Made by a program: the position numbers and the translations under genes
Source: Synechococcus sp. RS9909
GTDB lineage: Bacteria; Cyanobacteriota; Cyanobacteriia; PCC-6307; Cyanobiaceae
Assembly: GCF_014279595.1 (NCBI RefSeq)
Contig: NZ_CP047943.1
Location: 1,178,001 to 1,242,000 of the forward strand
Direction of reading: 5' to 3'
Length of the DNA: 64,000 bases
Part shown: in pieces, positions 38,827 through 50,200 of the stretch
How the letters are laid out: every line of letters begins with the position of its first letter
Numbering within the stretch: the stretch's first letter is position 1
Notes under the pieces: model-generated
The model's input: only the letters and a program-made list of their open reading frames with translations
Told to the model about the DNA's origin: nothing
Database searches by the model: none

Positions 38827-40134
38827 TCAACCATTGCCCGGGCAGGGCAGCGCAAGGGCGATGCCGAACCGCCCTGGAGCCGTTGGCGGCTCGCCATGCA
38901 GCTGGTGCAGTGAGCCGCCGTGGAGCTGGGCCACATGGGCAACGATCGCCAGGCCCAAGCCGCAGTGTCCCTGCTGGCCTCGGGCTTCATCGAGCCGCTG
39001 AAACGGTTGCAGTGCCCGCTCCCATTGATGGGAGGCCATGCCGGCGCCCTGGTCCCACACCTCAACGGTGCAGTGCTGCGGTTGCCGTCGCAGGCGCAAC
39101 ACCACCGGTGGCTCGCCGTAGGTGAAGGCATTGTCGATCAGGTTGGCCACGGCGCGACTGAGGGCGACCGGTCGCACCACGATCTGCACCGGCTCGAGAT
39201 CCAGACGCAGCAACTCCGAGGAATGGCTGCTCGACACCTCCGCCAGCAGCTGATCGAGGGGGAGATCCACCGGTTCCTCCGCATCGTTGCCACCGGCAAA
39301 GAGCAGAAACTGCCCGGTGATCCGTTCCAGGGCCTGCAGATCGTTGGCGCAGCGCTCACGCTCATCGGCATTGAGCTCGGGCAGGGAGAGCCGAAATTGC
39401 AGGCGGGTGATCGGTGCCCGCAAATCATGGGCAATCCCCGCCAGCATCGTCGCCCTTTCCTGGCGATTCGCTGCCAGTCGCCGCACCATCGCATTGAACC
39501 GATGGGTGAGCCGTTGCACCTCCGGTGCGCCGCGGGCCGGCACCGCCGCCGGGTCTTCCCCATCGCCCACTCGGCGCAGGGCCTTTTCCAGGCCCCTCAG
39601 CGGTCGCTCCACCTCCAGCAGCAGAAACAGCCCCCCCGAGATCACCGCGGCCCCCACCAACGACAGCCCCAGCAGGGTGGGCTCGGGGGGCCAGGCCATC
39701 GCTGAGCGCAGTTGCAACCGCAACCACACCGGCTCCAACGGGGAGATCAGCTCGATCCACACCACCCGGCCCCGGGCGCTGGCCTGCACCATCGGGCAGT
39801 GGGCCAGCCGCTGACAGAGTTGTTGTTGCAGGGCTTCCGCCTGGCGCTGCAACGCCAGCGCGGGCGCTGGCGTTGCGGGTGGTCGTGGACGCACCGCCAG
39901 ATCGAGGCCGGTGAGTTCACTGACCAGATCAGGCGGGTAGCGCTCCAGTGCCAGTTCGGTGAGACGCACGTTCAAGGCCAGCTCGCGCGCCAGCTGCACC
40001 GTTTGCAGCGTTTCGATCTGCCGGCCGAACAGGCCCTGCAGCACGAGCAGGCAGAGGCCCCAGCTCGCCAGCGCCAGCCCGCCCCAGCCCAGGCCCCTGG
40101 CCAGGCGAGGGCCCCAGCTGGCTCGACGTTTCAT
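38827..40134 (-). CDS. membrane sensor histidine kinase
   Basis: This 435-aa protein has TM1 at about 17-37, a periplasmic-type domain of about 110 residues, TM2 near 152-175, HAMP, and HisKA with phospho-His in GIAHDLRAPITRL (about 236). HATPase follows with N box NLIDNAF, and G boxes WDQGAGM and GLGLAIV. It overlaps the response regulator gene by 4 nt (ATGA). The signal is unknown. EnvZ-like layout. Confidence 0.93.
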   Translation of the reverse strand: MKRRASWGPRLARGLGWGGLALASWGLCLLVLQGLFGRQIETLQTVQLARELALNVRLTELALERYPPDLVSELTGLDLAVRPRPPATPAPALALQRQAEALQQQLCQRLAHCPMVQASARGRVVWIELISPLEPVWLRLQLRSAMAWPPEPTLLGLSLVGAAVISGGLFLLLEVERPLRGLEKALRRVGDGEDPAAVPARGAPEVQRLTHRFNAMVRRLAANRQERATMLAGIAHDLRAPITRLQFRLSLPELNADERERCANDLQALERITGQFLLFAGGNDAEEPVDLPLDQLLAEVSSSHSSELLRLDLEPVQIVVRPVALSRAVANLIDNAFTYGEPPVVLRLRRQPQHCTVEVWDQGAGMASHQWERALQPFQRLDEARGQQGHCGLGLAIVAHVAQLHGGSLHQLHGEPPTAPGRFGIALALPCPGNG

Positions 40135-40856
40135 CGCGACCGGGGCGTGCCGTCGGGAACGAACACATAGCCGTAGCCCCACACCGTCTGGATGTAGCGG
40201 GGGCGGCTGGGATCGGGCTCCACCAGCTTGCGCACCCGCGACACCTGCACATCCATGCTGCGGGTGTCGGTGTCGCAGCCCGGTCCGCGGGCCAGCTCGA
40301 TCAGGCGATCGCGGGAGAGGGGGCGATGGGGATGTTGCACAAAGGCGGCCAGGAGGCTGAACTCACCGCTGGTGATCACCGTGGCCTGGCCGTCCTTGCA
40401 CAGGGTGCGCGCGGCGAGATCGAGTTCGTTGTCGCCGAACTGGATCGATCCACCCTCCGCCAGGGGAGTGCCGGCGGGCATGGCGGTGCGGCGGCGCAAC
40501 ACCGCTTCGATGCGGGCGGAGAGCTCCCGGGGCAGGAACGGCTTGGCCAGGTAGTCGTCAGCCCCCTGCTCAAGGCCGATAATCCGATCGATCCCATCGC
40601 CTTTGGCGGTGAGCATCACCACTGGCAGGTCGTCGTCGGCATCCCGCAGCCGGCGCAGCGCCGTGAGGCCGTCATCGCCGGGCATCATCAGATCGAGCAC
40701 CACCAGGTCGGGGCGCTGGAAGTCGAGGCGAGCTTCGAATTGCTTCACATCGCTGAGGCAACGCACCTCGTAGCCCTGATCGATCAGGTAAGTGCCCACC
40801 ATCTGGCGCAGCTCAGGATCATCATCCACCACCCAGATCATCGTGGTGCGTGTCAT
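40131..40856 (-). CDS. OmpR-family response regulator
   Basis: The receiver domain has phospho-acceptor D55 (LVVLDLMMPGD), conserved DDD near residue 11 and K in LAKPF. The C-terminal winged helix ends IQTVWGYGYVFVPDG. It is first gene of the two-component operon. ATG 40856 gives MTRTTMIWVVDDD; an earlier start at 40874 is possible. Confidence 0.93.
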   Translation of the reverse strand: MTRTTMIWVVDDDPELRQMVGTYLIDQGYEVRCLSDVKQFEARLDFQRPDLVVLDLMMPGDDGLTALRRLRDADDDLPVVMLTAKGDGIDRIIGLEQGADDYLAKPFLPRELSARIEAVLRRRTAMPAGTPLAEGGSIQFGDNELDLAARTLCKDGQATVITSGEFSLLAAFVQHPHRPLSRDRLIELARGPGCDTDTRSMDVQVSRVRKLVEPDPSRPRYIQTVWGYGYVFVPDGTPRSR

Positions 40857-40997
40857 CGCCGCGGCCGCCATCACTCGGCCTTGATCGTATGGAGACCGGC
40901 CCCACCTGTCCGCAGGAATCGGACCCTGTCACAGCTCGCGGGCTCTCGGTTGCGGATCAGACATGACCGGGCTGGCGGTCGTCCATAGGGTGGCGTC

Positions 40998-41447
40998 ATG
41001 ACGCGTGTTTCCGCCACCTTCCTGGCTGTCGGTCTGGCGCTGTGCCCCACCGCCGCTTCGGCCGCACCCGATGGCGTTCGCGCCTATGGCCGCCGGATGG
41101 AGGCTCTGTTCGTGCGCATGGATGCCAATCGTGATGGCCGGCTGGACTTGCATGAAGTGCGCGGCCATCCCTATCTGGAGCGCCGGCTGCTGCGCCGGGA
41201 TTCGCCCGGTTTTCTGCGTATGGAGCATCTGCGCGGTCCGGCAAGTGCGCCCAGCGGTCAACGGCTGCAACGCCGCTTCCGTCAGGCCGATCGCAATGGC
41301 GATGGCCGGCTCGATCGTCAGGAGGTGCGCCGGCTGCCCTGGTTGGCGCGTCACTTCCAGAGCCTTGATCTCAATCAAGACGGCGTCCTCACCCTGGAAG
41401 AGCTCTGGATGTTGCAGCGCGCCCTTGCCCCTCGCCCCCAACCGTGA
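40998..41447 (+). CDS. secreted EF-hand calcium-binding protein
   Basis: This 149-aa protein has a signal peptide (VSATFLAVGLALCPTAASAA). Three EF-hand loops follow: DANRDGRLDLHE, DRNGDGRLDRQE and DLNQDGVLTLEE. It is a probable periplasmic Ca2+ sensor or buffer. Divergent from the two-component operon, so the two may share a promoter region (40875-40997). Confidence 0.85.
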   Translation: MTRVSATFLAVGLALCPTAASAAPDGVRAYGRRMEALFVRMDANRDGRLDLHEVRGHPYLERRLLRRDSPGFLRMEHLRGPASAPSGQRLQRRFRQADRNGDGRLDRQEVRRLPWLARHFQSLDLNQDGVLTLEELWMLQRALAPRPQP

Positions 41448-41457
41448 TTCGCTGCGG

Positions 41458-41844
41458 CTAGCGCTGCAGTCCGCTGCGCTTCGTCGTTGGCTTCAGGGCC
41501 TGACTGAAGGCCCGGAGAATGCGCACACTGCCGCTCACCAGGGCGATCAGGCTCACAAGGAGCAGCGCGGCGAGCAGCAGCACGGCTCCGATCCCGAGCA
41601 GGGCCTCGAGCAACTGGCTGAGGCCACGGATCAGATCGGCAATCGCTTCACTCACCACCACCAGGGCATCGATGCGCTGAGGCAACCAGCTCAGGAACGC
41701 GAGCAGGCCCACTCCGAGCGCCAGCAGCAGCAGACCCTCCAGACCCTGACGCCAGGGGGCACGCTGCCGTGGCCGAGACCCCTTGGCGAACACCTTGCGT
41801 TGGCCACTGAGGGTTTGGATCGGTCTAGGACGACGCTGCTTCAT
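41458..41844 (-). CDS. uncharacterised membrane protein (128 aa)
   Basis: The N-terminus is strongly basic (KQRRPRPIQTLSGQRKVFAKGSRPRQR). Two hydrophobic regions follow (LEGLLLLALGVGLLAFLSWL and LLEALLGIGAVLLLAALLLVSLIALV). No family is recognised. Its start overlaps the upstream gene by 4 nt. Confidence 0.65.
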   Translation of the reverse strand: MKQRRPRPIQTLSGQRKVFAKGSRPRQRAPWRQGLEGLLLLALGVGLLAFLSWLPQRIDALVVVSEAIADLIRGLSQLLEALLGIGAVLLLAALLLVSLIALVSGSVRILRAFSQALKPTTKRSGLQR

Positions 41845-42086
41845 ACCACCAAAGGGTGCCCGGCGCCGCGCATCCAGCGTTCAAATTCCAGCACCACCAG
41901 TTCGTTGGGGCAATCGATCAAGGTCAGATCACCGACCGTGCAGTCGCCGTAGCCGCTGTGATGCAGGGTGAGGTGATAGCCGGAGCCGCTGAGTCCGCAC
42001 ACTTCAGGGTCACTGCGCACCACCACATCCAGTGCCGCACCGATGCGCGCCACCCGTCGCCTCAGATCTGACCAGCTGGATGCCAT
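41841..42086 (-). CDS. conserved cyanobacterial small protein (81 aa)
   Basis: The compact protein is WSDLRRRVARIGAALDVVVR, then LSGSGYHLTLHHSGYGDCTVGDLTLIDCPNELVVLEF in outline. It reads as a conserved alpha/beta domain. ATG 42086 was chosen. It lies in an operon with the membrane protein downstream. Function unknown. Confidence 0.6.
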   Translation of the reverse strand: MASSWSDLRRRVARIGAALDVVVRSDPEVCGLSGSGYHLTLHHSGYGDCTVGDLTLIDCPNELVVLEFERWMRGAGHPLVV

Positions 42087-42119
42087 GGCAGGGTCCGGCG
42101 ACGACCCCAATTCTCTTCC

Positions 42120-42728
42120 TCAGGGTGCGTTCGTCAACGCTTCCTTAACCGCCTGCTCGGCTGCGGGCGGTGCGCTGGGGGGCTGCACCGGCACCATCAC
42201 CGCCACCACGGCCACGAGCGCCAGCGCCGAAGCGCCCAACAGGGGGGCGCCGAAGCGTCGACCTGCGGGAATCGATTCGCTGAGGTCGCGGCGGGCCAGG
42301 GGTTGGAGGCTGGGGCTGGGCCAGGCCACCTGCACATTGGGATCGAGCCGCAGCGCATCAAGGCAGCGCATCAGGTCGGCCAGTTCAGCATCATCGAGCT
42401 GGATCGTGAGCGGTTCCACCCCAGGTTGGCTGCTGCGCAGTTGCAGTTGATGCCCCGTGGCGTTGGGGCCGATGCTCACCGGATCCTGCTCGGCACCGAA
42501 GCGGCGGGCGACGCCGGAGAGCAGGTGCCGGCTGTAGGCGGTCACCACCTGGAGCAGGGCTTCGAGATGCTCCCGTTTGCCCTCCAGTTCCGGTGCTCCC
42601 ACCAGTTGGAGGCGCCAGGTGGAGAGGATGCCGATCACACCGCTGCCCTGATCGGAGGAGAAATCGGGCAGACCCTCCACCACCAGGCGCACTGCCGACT
42701 GGTCATAGCGATAGGTGAGTTTGAGCAT
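42120..42728 (-). CDS. DUF4335 protein
   Basis: This 202-aa protein opens MLKLTYRYDQSAVRLVVEGLPDF and continues with STWRLQLVGAPELEGKREHLEALLQVVTAYSRH, the DUF4335 pattern. A C-terminal membrane segment (APLLGASALALVAVVAVMVPV) is present. DUF4335 and DUF3038 genes are regular neighbours in cyanobacteria, and that pairing holds here with a 4-nt gap. Confidence 0.8.
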   Translation of the reverse strand: MLKLTYRYDQSAVRLVVEGLPDFSSDQGSGVIGILSTWRLQLVGAPELEGKREHLEALLQVVTAYSRHLLSGVARRFGAEQDPVSIGPNATGHQLQLRSSQPGVEPLTIQLDDAELADLMRCLDALRLDPNVQVAWPSPSLQPLARRDLSESIPAGRRFGAPLLGASALALVAVVAVMVPVQPPSAPPAAEQAVKEALTNAP

Positions 42729-42732
42729 GACG

Positions 42733-43257
42733 TCAGGGAGTCGGATCGAGAAGGCTGGCGCGCAGACGATCAACACCGCCACTGCCGGCGGCGAGGGCCA
42801 GGGTGAGCACCAGTTGTTTCTGCAGCGGTCGGGACTGCTCCGGATCCAGCATCCGCTGCACGGCGCCGCGGCGCGGGTTCATGCGTTCGGCCACCAGATC
42901 ACGCAGGCGCTGATCGAGCAGATCCCAGCGCTGTTGGCTGAGTGCCTCCGGCTCGCGGCTTGACAGCAGTTGATGCAACAGGGGGTAGAGCCGATCGGCC
43001 ATGGCGCAGAGCAGCCGGATCAGCGCTTCGGTTTCAGCACCACTCACCACACCGCGGCGCGTCGATCGACGCAGGGGGTTGTGGCAGCGGCGCTTCCACA
43101 GTTCCACCCGGTTGGGAAACAACTCCGAGAACCCCAGCTGCTGGGTGGCCCAGAGCATGGCTTCACCGCCATTGAGGTCGAGGGCTTCAACGGTGAGCAG
43201 CAACAGATCAAGACGTTCAAATCCCCGTCTGCTCAGCTCGGCGGTGGCGTTCGTCAT
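42733..43257 (-). CDS. DUF3038 protein
   Basis: This 174-aa helical protein has [27 protein letters not shown], then [23 protein letters not shown] and [24 protein letters not shown], matching DUF3038. Function unknown. Its start codon overlaps an ATG on the opposite strand at the 5' end of apt, so the two genes are head to head. Confidence 0.82.
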   Translation of the reverse strand: MTNATAELSRRGFERLDLLLLTVEALDLNGGEAMLWATQQLGFSELFPNRVELWKRRCHNPLRRSTRRGVVSGAETEALIRLLCAMADRLYPLLHQLLSSREPEALSQQRWDLLDQRLRDLVAERMNPRRGAVQRMLDPEQSRPLQKQLVLTLALAAGSGGVDRLRASLLDPTP

Positions 43258-43267
43258 GGCTGCGATG

Positions 43268-43819
43268 ATGACAGGGCTCTGGCCTTTACGTCACCTCTCC
43301 TTGGATCTTCGCCAGCTCATCCGGGACATTCCCGATTTTCCTAAACCTGGAATTCTGTTTCGGGACATCAGCCCCCTGCTGCGGGACCCGGCGGGATGGT
43401 CGGAGGTGATGCGGCGCCTCGGTGGTGTGTGCGACCAGTTGCAGCCGGATCTGATCGTGGGGATCGAATCCCGGGGCTTCATCGTGGGCACCGCCCTCGC
43501 CACCGATCGGAAACTGGGTTTCGTGCCGGTGCGCAAGCCGGGCAAATTGCCCGGTGAGGTGATTGCGATCGACTACTCGCTGGAATATGGCAGCGATCGC
43601 CTTGAAATGCATGCCGATGCCCTGCGGGACGGGGCACGGGTGTTGATTGTGGATGACCTGCTCGCCACCGGCGGCACAGCCAGCGCCACCGCCAGCCTCG
43701 TGCAACAGGCCGGCGGTCAGTTGGTGGGCTGCGGCTTTGTTGTGGAGCTGGCTGGTCTGGATGGACGCCGTCGCCTGCCCGATCAGACCCCGGTGGAATC
43801 CCTGATCATCTACAGCTGA
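43268..43819 (+). CDS. apt: adenine phosphoribosyltransferase
   Basis: This 183-aa protein converts adenine and PRPP to AMP. Motifs seen are [44 protein letters not shown] and the PRPP loop [16 protein letters not shown]. Starts at 43256, 43265 and 43268 are possible; 43268 avoids overlapping the divergent DUF3038 start. Confidence 0.95.
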   Translation: MTGLWPLRHLSLDLRQLIRDIPDFPKPGILFRDISPLLRDPAGWSEVMRRLGGVCDQLQPDLIVGIESRGFIVGTALATDRKLGFVPVRKPGKLPGEVIAIDYSLEYGSDRLEMHADALRDGARVLIVDDLLATGGTASATASLVQQAGGQLVGCGFVVELAGLDGRRRLPDQTPVESLIIYS

Positions 43820-44028
43820 CCCAGGCGCCGCTGCCACTCCAGGACCTCCTGGTATTGCAGGAGGTTGAGCAGGCCGAAACTCCAGAGCACGATCGGCAGG
43901 GGTGCTTGCTCCAGCTCCGCCTGGCGCAGGCCCAACTCCAGAGCGTTATCGCTCAGGCCCAGTTTCTGTTGCAGAAACGCGAGCAGCTCCGCTGGCGGTT
44001 TTGGTTGGGGCTGCGTGCTGAGCACCAT
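43810..44028 (-). CDS. DUF2949 protein
   Basis: This 72-aa protein is [52 protein letters not shown] in outline, the DUF2949 pattern of cyanobacteria. Helical, function unknown. The 3' ends of this gene and apt overlap by 10 bp. Confidence 0.78.
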   Translation of the reverse strand: MVLSTQPQPKPPAELLAFLQQKLGLSDNALELGLRQAELEQAPLPIVLWSFGLLNLLQYQEVLEWQRRLGQL

Positions 44029-44088
44029 GGCGGCACGGGTTGATGGCCTCAGTCTGGTGGCCGTCGCCCGAATGTCATCGCTGCAGGG

Positions 44089-45324
44089 TCAAAGGTGATG
44101 GGGCAAGGGCCCATCGGTCATCGCTGCTAAGGCCAATCGCCGCAGGCTTGGCGAACGTTGGAGCAGGGCGAGGGCGATGCGGCGCAGACCGAGGAGCAGG
44201 GGCTGGCGGTTTGAGAACAGACGCACCAGGGCATCGGTGGCCAGGCCCACCAGGATCAGATCCGGCAAGCGGCGTCGGCTGTAACGGCGGGCGATCCGGC
44301 CGGGGGACACGGCTGCAGACGCGTGGTGTTCCAGCAGATCGAGCAGGGTGGCCACATCACGCCAGCAGAGATTGAGCCCCTGGCCGCCGACGGGATGGCA
44401 ACGGTGGCCCGCTTCCCCCACCAGCAGGCGATGCCCCTGATGCAAGCGCGGGGCCAGGCTCAGCTGGAGGGTCACAGCGCTGGGCTGATCCAGGAGGGCT
44501 TCGACCTCAAGCCCGGCCGGAAGCACGCTCGCGAGTTGATCGAGCAAGCGTGGTCCGGTTAAGGAGGCTCGCTCTTGGCATCGCGCCAACGGAGCACTCC
44601 AGACGATCTGGAAAGTGCGATCACCGAGGGGCAACACCGCCAGGGGACCTTCGGCCCGGAACAGTTCGTAGGCCAGTCGCGGCTCTGGATCGCGCAGACG
44701 CACCTTCAGGGTGAGACAGCCCTGGTTGTAGGGCAGGCTCCAGAACGGCAGCTGCCACTGCTTGCGGTGGGCTGAGCCCGGGCCGTCGCAGGCGATTTCA
44801 AGATCAGGCCTGCTGCTGGCGGCCTCTGGCGAACCCTGACTGGCCAGCCTCAGCTCCACAGCGGCTTCGCTGCGCAAGCGATCGAACAGCAACGTCATCA
44901 AGGGCTGGTGGTCGAGGATCCAGCCGATCGCAGCAATGCCACGGTTGGCACCGTTCAGATCGTCAGGGCCGAACATCACGACCCGATGCAGCTCCTGGTC
45001 CTCAAGCCGCAGGGCCTGGAATGGGATCAGATGCTCCGACAGCGGTCCCCAGAGACCGAGGCGCTCCAACAGGCGCCGCGAGGAATGGGTGAGGGCATAG
45101 GCGCGACTGCGTGCCAGGATCTGGTCCTGGCTCAGGGGATCCTGAAGGATCACCGAGCACTGGCGTCGAGCCAGCCCGAGGGCAAGAAGAGCCCCGGTGG
45201 GTCCGGCCCCGGCGATCGTCACCCGCAGGAGCGCGTCCTGGGTGCGGCTGACGTCGGTGAGGGGCTGGGTGACCAGGGGAAGGGCCAGGGGCTGCAATGA
45301 GTCTGCATCACATGCCCCTGCCAT
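44089..45324 (-). CDS. UbiH/COQ6-type FAD monooxygenase
   Basis: This 411-aa protein has an FAD-binding N-terminus (RVTIAGAGPTGALLALGLARR) and the motif LLVGEAGHRCHPVGGQGLNLCWRDV, in place of the usual GDAAH..P..GQG. It is likely a ring hydroxylase acting on a quinone or other aromatic. In cyanobacteria the exact role of these paralogues is unsettled. It lies 9 nt upstream of the hli stop side, minus strand. Confidence 0.8.
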   Translation of the reverse strand: MAGACDADSLQPLALPLVTQPLTDVSRTQDALLRVTIAGAGPTGALLALGLARRQCSVILQDPLSQDQILARSRAYALTHSSRRLLERLGLWGPLSEHLIPFQALRLEDQELHRVVMFGPDDLNGANRGIAAIGWILDHQPLMTLLFDRLRSEAAVELRLASQGSPEAASSRPDLEIACDGPGSAHRKQWQLPFWSLPYNQGCLTLKVRLRDPEPRLAYELFRAEGPLAVLPLGDRTFQIVWSAPLARCQERASLTGPRLLDQLASVLPAGLEVEALLDQPSAVTLQLSLAPRLHQGHRLLVGEAGHRCHPVGGQGLNLCWRDVATLLDLLEHHASAAVSPGRIARRYSRRRLPDLILVGLATDALVRLFSNRQPLLLGLRRIALALLQRSPSLRRLALAAMTDGPLPHHL

Positions 45325-45333
45325 TGCGGCTGA

Positions 45334-45624
<291 letters not shown>

Positions 45625-45628
<4 letters not shown>

Positions 45629-46287
45629 GAAATTTTTCGCGCTCGTGACAAGCGGAGTTGGCAGAGCTCTTCGAATGCGGGCCGCAGCAGATAGGGATAC
45701 TCCCCCACCCAGAGGCGCAGGCCCGGCAGCCAGGCATCACTGAGGGCAGCCACGCGGGAGAAATCCTTGCGGTCGCTGAGCACCAGGCAGCGCAGCCGCG
45801 CTCCAGCGCGAATGCTGGCGTATTTCTTCTGCATCGGAAAACTGAGTCGGCCCAGATAGCCGTCCTCATCCGCCAGTTCCAGCACCATCCAGGTGCGCCG
45901 TTGTTCCACCAGCTCCAGGTCGCCGTTTTGATCGGCCTGTTCGCGGCGGTTCTCCACCCGTTCGCGGGTGTAGGCCTCAGCCACCTCGCCATCGAACAGG
46001 GCGGCTGCCGGATAGCGGCGCAGGGTCGCATTGCGCTGTCCCGCCTCCAGAATCGGCCCCCAGAGGATGTAGAGCAGCAGGGCCACTCCCGCCACCAGCC
46101 ACACCGAGCCCCAGCGATTGAAGGACAGGGTCTGGCTGATCAACAGGGTGATGACGCCGCCGATGGTGGAAATCAGCACCCGCTGCAGGATTTTGCGTGG
46201 GTTGCCCAGGGCAGCGGTGAACTGGTTGCTGGTGGCCACCGCAGGGATCAGCCGCTGCAGCTCACCAGGACGTAGGGGAATCAGCAT
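45625..46287 (-). CDS. conserved cyanobacterial membrane protein (220 aa)
   Basis: Two membrane helices (ILQRVLISTIGGVITLLISQTL and WGSVWLVAGVALLLYILWGPIL) precede a soluble domain (RRTWMVLELADEDGYLGRLSFPMQKKYASIRAG in outline). It resembles a widespread cyanobacterial family of unknown function. It follows dapB by 29 nt on the same strand. Confidence 0.65.
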
Positions 46288-46316
46288 GACCGGATCGCAG
46301 GTGTGGACAGCTCAGT

Positions 46317-47168
46317 TCAAAGCAGCCGTTCCAGGCCGTACACCAGCCCGTCGAGTTGGCGCACGCGCCGCACGCTGAGCAGCACGCCGGGCATGTAGGC
46401 GGAGCGATCGATCGTGTCGTGGCGGAGGGTGTAGGTCTCGCCGGGGGCTCCGAACATCACTTCCTGATGGGCCACCAACCCGGGCAGGCGCAGGGAATGC
46501 AGGCGCAGGCCGCTGGGACGCAGGCCACCACGACTGCCCTGCAGCGATTCGTGCTCCTCCACCTCGCTGGGATTGAAGCGTTTGCCCAGCTCCTCCATCA
46601 GTTCTGCGGTTTTGATGCAGGTGCCGCTGGGGGCATCGGCCTTGCGGTTGTGGTGCAGTTCCGTGAGCTCGGCGTGGTCGTAGAAGCGGGCCGCCGCCGC
46701 TGCGGCCTGTTGCAGCAGCACCATGCCCACCGAGAAGTTGGGGATCACCGCCCCGCCCATCGAGGCCTTCTCGGCGAATAACTGCAGCTCCTTCAGTTGC
46801 TCTGGGGAGAGGCCGGTGGTGCCGATCACCGGATGCACCCCATAAGCAATCGCTGCGCGGGTGTGGTCATAGACCACAGAGGGGTGGGTGAAATCCACCA
46901 TCACGGCCCCCTGCCCCGGGCCCGCCTGACGCACCTCCTGGCTCACGGCACAGAGGCAACCCTCCAGATCGGCGGTGACTGCCACCTCCAGGCTGCCCAG
47001 ACCCAGCGCTTCACCCACATCGACGCCCTCCTTGCCGCTGGTGGTGTCGACGGCACCTGCGAGCCGGCAATCGGCGGAGGCCTGCACGGTTTTCACCACC
47101 TCAGCGCCCATCCGCCCCAGGGCACCCACCACCACCACGGGAATCGGGTTGGCTGTTGCGGTTGTCAT
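46317..47168 (-). CDS. dapB: 4-hydroxy-tetrahydrodipicolinate reductase
   Basis: This 283-aa protein is a lysine/diaminopimelate pathway enzyme. It has the NAD(P)-binding [15 protein letters not shown] and the catalytic [15 protein letters not shown] with the proton-donor His and Lys. [13 protein letters not shown] and [10 protein letters not shown] also fit. ATG 47168, divergent from chlH. Confidence 0.96.
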   Translation of the reverse strand: MTTATANPIPVVVVGALGRMGAEVVKTVQASADCRLAGAVDTTSGKEGVDVGEALGLGSLEVAVTADLEGCLCAVSQEVRQAGPGQGAVMVDFTHPSVVYDHTRAAIAYGVHPVIGTTGLSPEQLKELQLFAEKASMGGAVIPNFSVGMVLLQQAAAAAARFYDHAELTELHHNRKADAPSGTCIKTAELMEELGKRFNPSEVEEHESLQGSRGGLRPSGLRLHSLRLPGLVAHQEVMFGAPGETYTLRHDTIDRSAYMPGVLLSVRRVRQLDGLVYGLERLL

Positions 47169-47288
47169 CGCGTTGGACTGGCTGGCAAGAGCCTATGGGG
47201 CCGGGCGGCTCTGTAACACCAGGGCCTCAACCCTCGCAGCAAGAACACGAACGCCCGTAGGCTTCTTCACATTGCTCAAACCACGCCG

Positions 47289-50200
47289 ATGTTCACGCAG
47301 GTTCGCTCCTCCGACCGCCGGATTGCTCCTGCCGAGAACAACAGCCATCAAGCGGTGATGAAGGCTGTGTATGTGGTGCTTGAACCCCAATACCAGAACG
47401 CGCTCACCCAGGCCGCCCAGAGCCTCAATGCCCAGAATGGTCCCTTGGGGCTCGAACTGAGCGGCTATCTGATCGAGGAACTGCGCGACCCCGACAACTA
47501 CGCCGATTTCCAGGCCGATGTGGCCCAGGCGGATGTGTTCATCGCCTCGCTGATCTTCATCGAGGATCTGGCGCAGAAGGTGGTGGAGGCGGTGGCCCCC
47601 CATCGGGATCGGCTCAAGGCCGCGGTGGTGTTCCCCTCCATGCCGGAGGTGATGCGCCTCAACAAGCTGGGGAGCTTCTCAATGGCCCAGCTCGGCCAGA
47701 GCAAGAGCGCCATTGCCGGCTTCATGAAGAAGCGGAAGGAGTCGGGTGGCGCCGGGTTCCAGGACGCCATGCTCAAGCTCCTCAACACGCTGCCCACCGT
47801 TCTCAAGTATTTGCCGGTGGAAAAGGCGCAGGATGCGCGCAGCTTCATGCTCAGTTTCCAGTACTGGCTGGGCGGCACTCCCGACAATCTGCGCAATTTC
47901 CTGCTGATGCTGGCGGATAAATACGTGTTCCCGCCGTCGGCTGGGGCGGAGCGCCCGGAGCTGGTGGTGGCCGACCCCGAAGTGTTCCCCGATCTGGGGA
48001 TCTGGCATCCGCTGGCTCCCTCGATGTTTGAGGACCTCAAGGAGTACCTCAACTGGACAGCCAGCCGCAGCGACCTGAGTGAGGCGGCCCGCAAGGGACC
48101 CGTGATCGGTCTGGTGCTGCAGCGCAGCCACATCGTCACCGGGGACGATGCCCATTACGTGGCCGTGGTGCAGGAGCTGGAATTCCGCGGTGCCCGCGTG
48201 ATTCCGATCTTCTGCGGCGGCCTCGATTTCTCCAAGCCGGTCAACACCTTCTTCTACGACCCGCTCAATCCGGATCAGCCCCTGGTGGACGGGGTGGTGT
48301 CGCTCACCGGTTTTGCCCTCGTGGGCGGTCCGGCTCGACAGGATCACCCCAAGGCGATTGATGCGCTCAAGCGCCTGAACCGCCCCTACATGGTGGCGTT
48401 GCCCCTGGTGTTCCAGACCACCCAGGAATGGGAAGACAGCGACCTCGGCCTGCACCCCGTGCAGGTGGCGTTGCAGATCGCGATCCCTGAGCTGGATGGT
48501 GCGATTGAACCGATTGTGCTCTCCGGCCGTGATGACGCCACCGGCAAGGCCCACACCCTCCAGGATCGGGTCGATGCGATCGCAGAGCGGGCGATCCGCT
48601 GGTCGTCGCTGCGGATCAAGCCCCGCGCTGAGAAGAAGCTGGCGATCACCGTGTTCAGCTTCCCGCCCGATAAGGGCAACGTGGGAACGGCCGCCTATCT
48701 CGACGTGTTCGGCTCCATCCATCGCGTCCTGGAGGAGATGAAGGCGAAGGGCTACGACGTGCAGAACCTGCCGCGCGATGCCAAAACCTTGATGGAGGCG
48801 GTGATCAACGATCCCGAAGCCCTGCAGGGCGCACCGGAATTATCGATTGCCCATCGCATGAGTGTGGAGGAGTACGAACGACTCACGCCGTACTCCGAGC
48901 GTCTCGAAGAGAACTGGGGCAAGCCCCCCGGCAATCTCAACAGCGACGGCCAGAACCTGCTGATCTACGGCCGCCACTTCGGCAACGTGTTCGTTGGCGT
49001 GCAACCCACCTTCGGCTACGAGGGCGATCCGATGCGCTTGCTGTATTCGCGCAGTGCCAGCCCCCATCATGGTTTTGCTGCCTACTACACCTATCTGGAG
49101 AAGATCTGGAAGGCAGATGCGGTGCTCCACTTCGGCACCCACGGCTCCCTCGAGTTCATGCCCGGCAAGCAGATGGGCATGAGTGAAACCTGCTATCCCG
49201 ATTCCCTGATCGGCGCCCTGCCCAATCTTTATTACTACGCCGCCAACAACCCCTCGGAGGCGACGATCGCCAAACGTCGTGGTTATGCCTCCACGATCAG
49301 CTACCTGACGCCACCGGCGGAGAATGCCGGCCTTTATAAGGGCCTCAAGGAACTGGGTGAACTTGTTGGTTCCTACCAGCAGCTGCGGGAAGGCGGTCGC
49401 GGCGTGCAGATCGTCAACGCGATCGTGGAAACGGCGCGCCAGTGCAATCTTGACAAGGACGTTGCGCTTCCTGAAGGCGATGCCGCCAGCCTCGATCTTG
49501 AGGCCCGCGATGCGGTGGTGGGTGCGGTATATCGCCAGTTGATGGAGATTGAGAGCCGGCTGCTGCCCTGCGGTCTGCACACGATCGGCAAGCCACCCAC
49601 GGCAGAGGAAGCGATCGCCACCCTGGTGAACATCGCCGCCCTGGAGCGCGAAGAGGAGGGGATCCGGTCGCTGCCGGGTTTGCTGGCGGAGGCACTCGGC
49701 CGCAAGATCGGCGACATCTACCGGGGTAACGATGACGGCGTGCTCGCCGATGTGGAGCTCAACCGCACGATCACCGAAACCTCCCGGGCTGCCGTCGGCG
49801 CGATGGTGCGCTCCCTCACCGGCCTGGATGGTCGGGTGAATCTGCGCGGCAACTTCGGCTGGTTGCTTGATTGGCTCACCAAGTTCGGCTTCAAGTTGCC
49901 GACCCCCTGGTTGCGTGCCTGTTGCAGCGCCGGTTTCACCAGTGTGGATTCAGTGGCGCTCGACAAGCTCTTCGCCTATCTGCGCTTCTGCCTTGAGCAG
50001 GTCTGTGCCGATATGGAAATGCAGAGCCTGCTGCGGGCCCTCGATGGTGAATACGTGCTGCCCGGTCCTGGTGGTGACCCGATCCGCAATCCCGGTGTGC
50101 TGCCCAGTGGCAAGAACATCCATGCCCTCGATCCCCAGGCCATTCCCACCCGGGCCGCCGTGGCGGCGGCCAAGGGCGTGGTCGACAAGCTGATCGAGCG

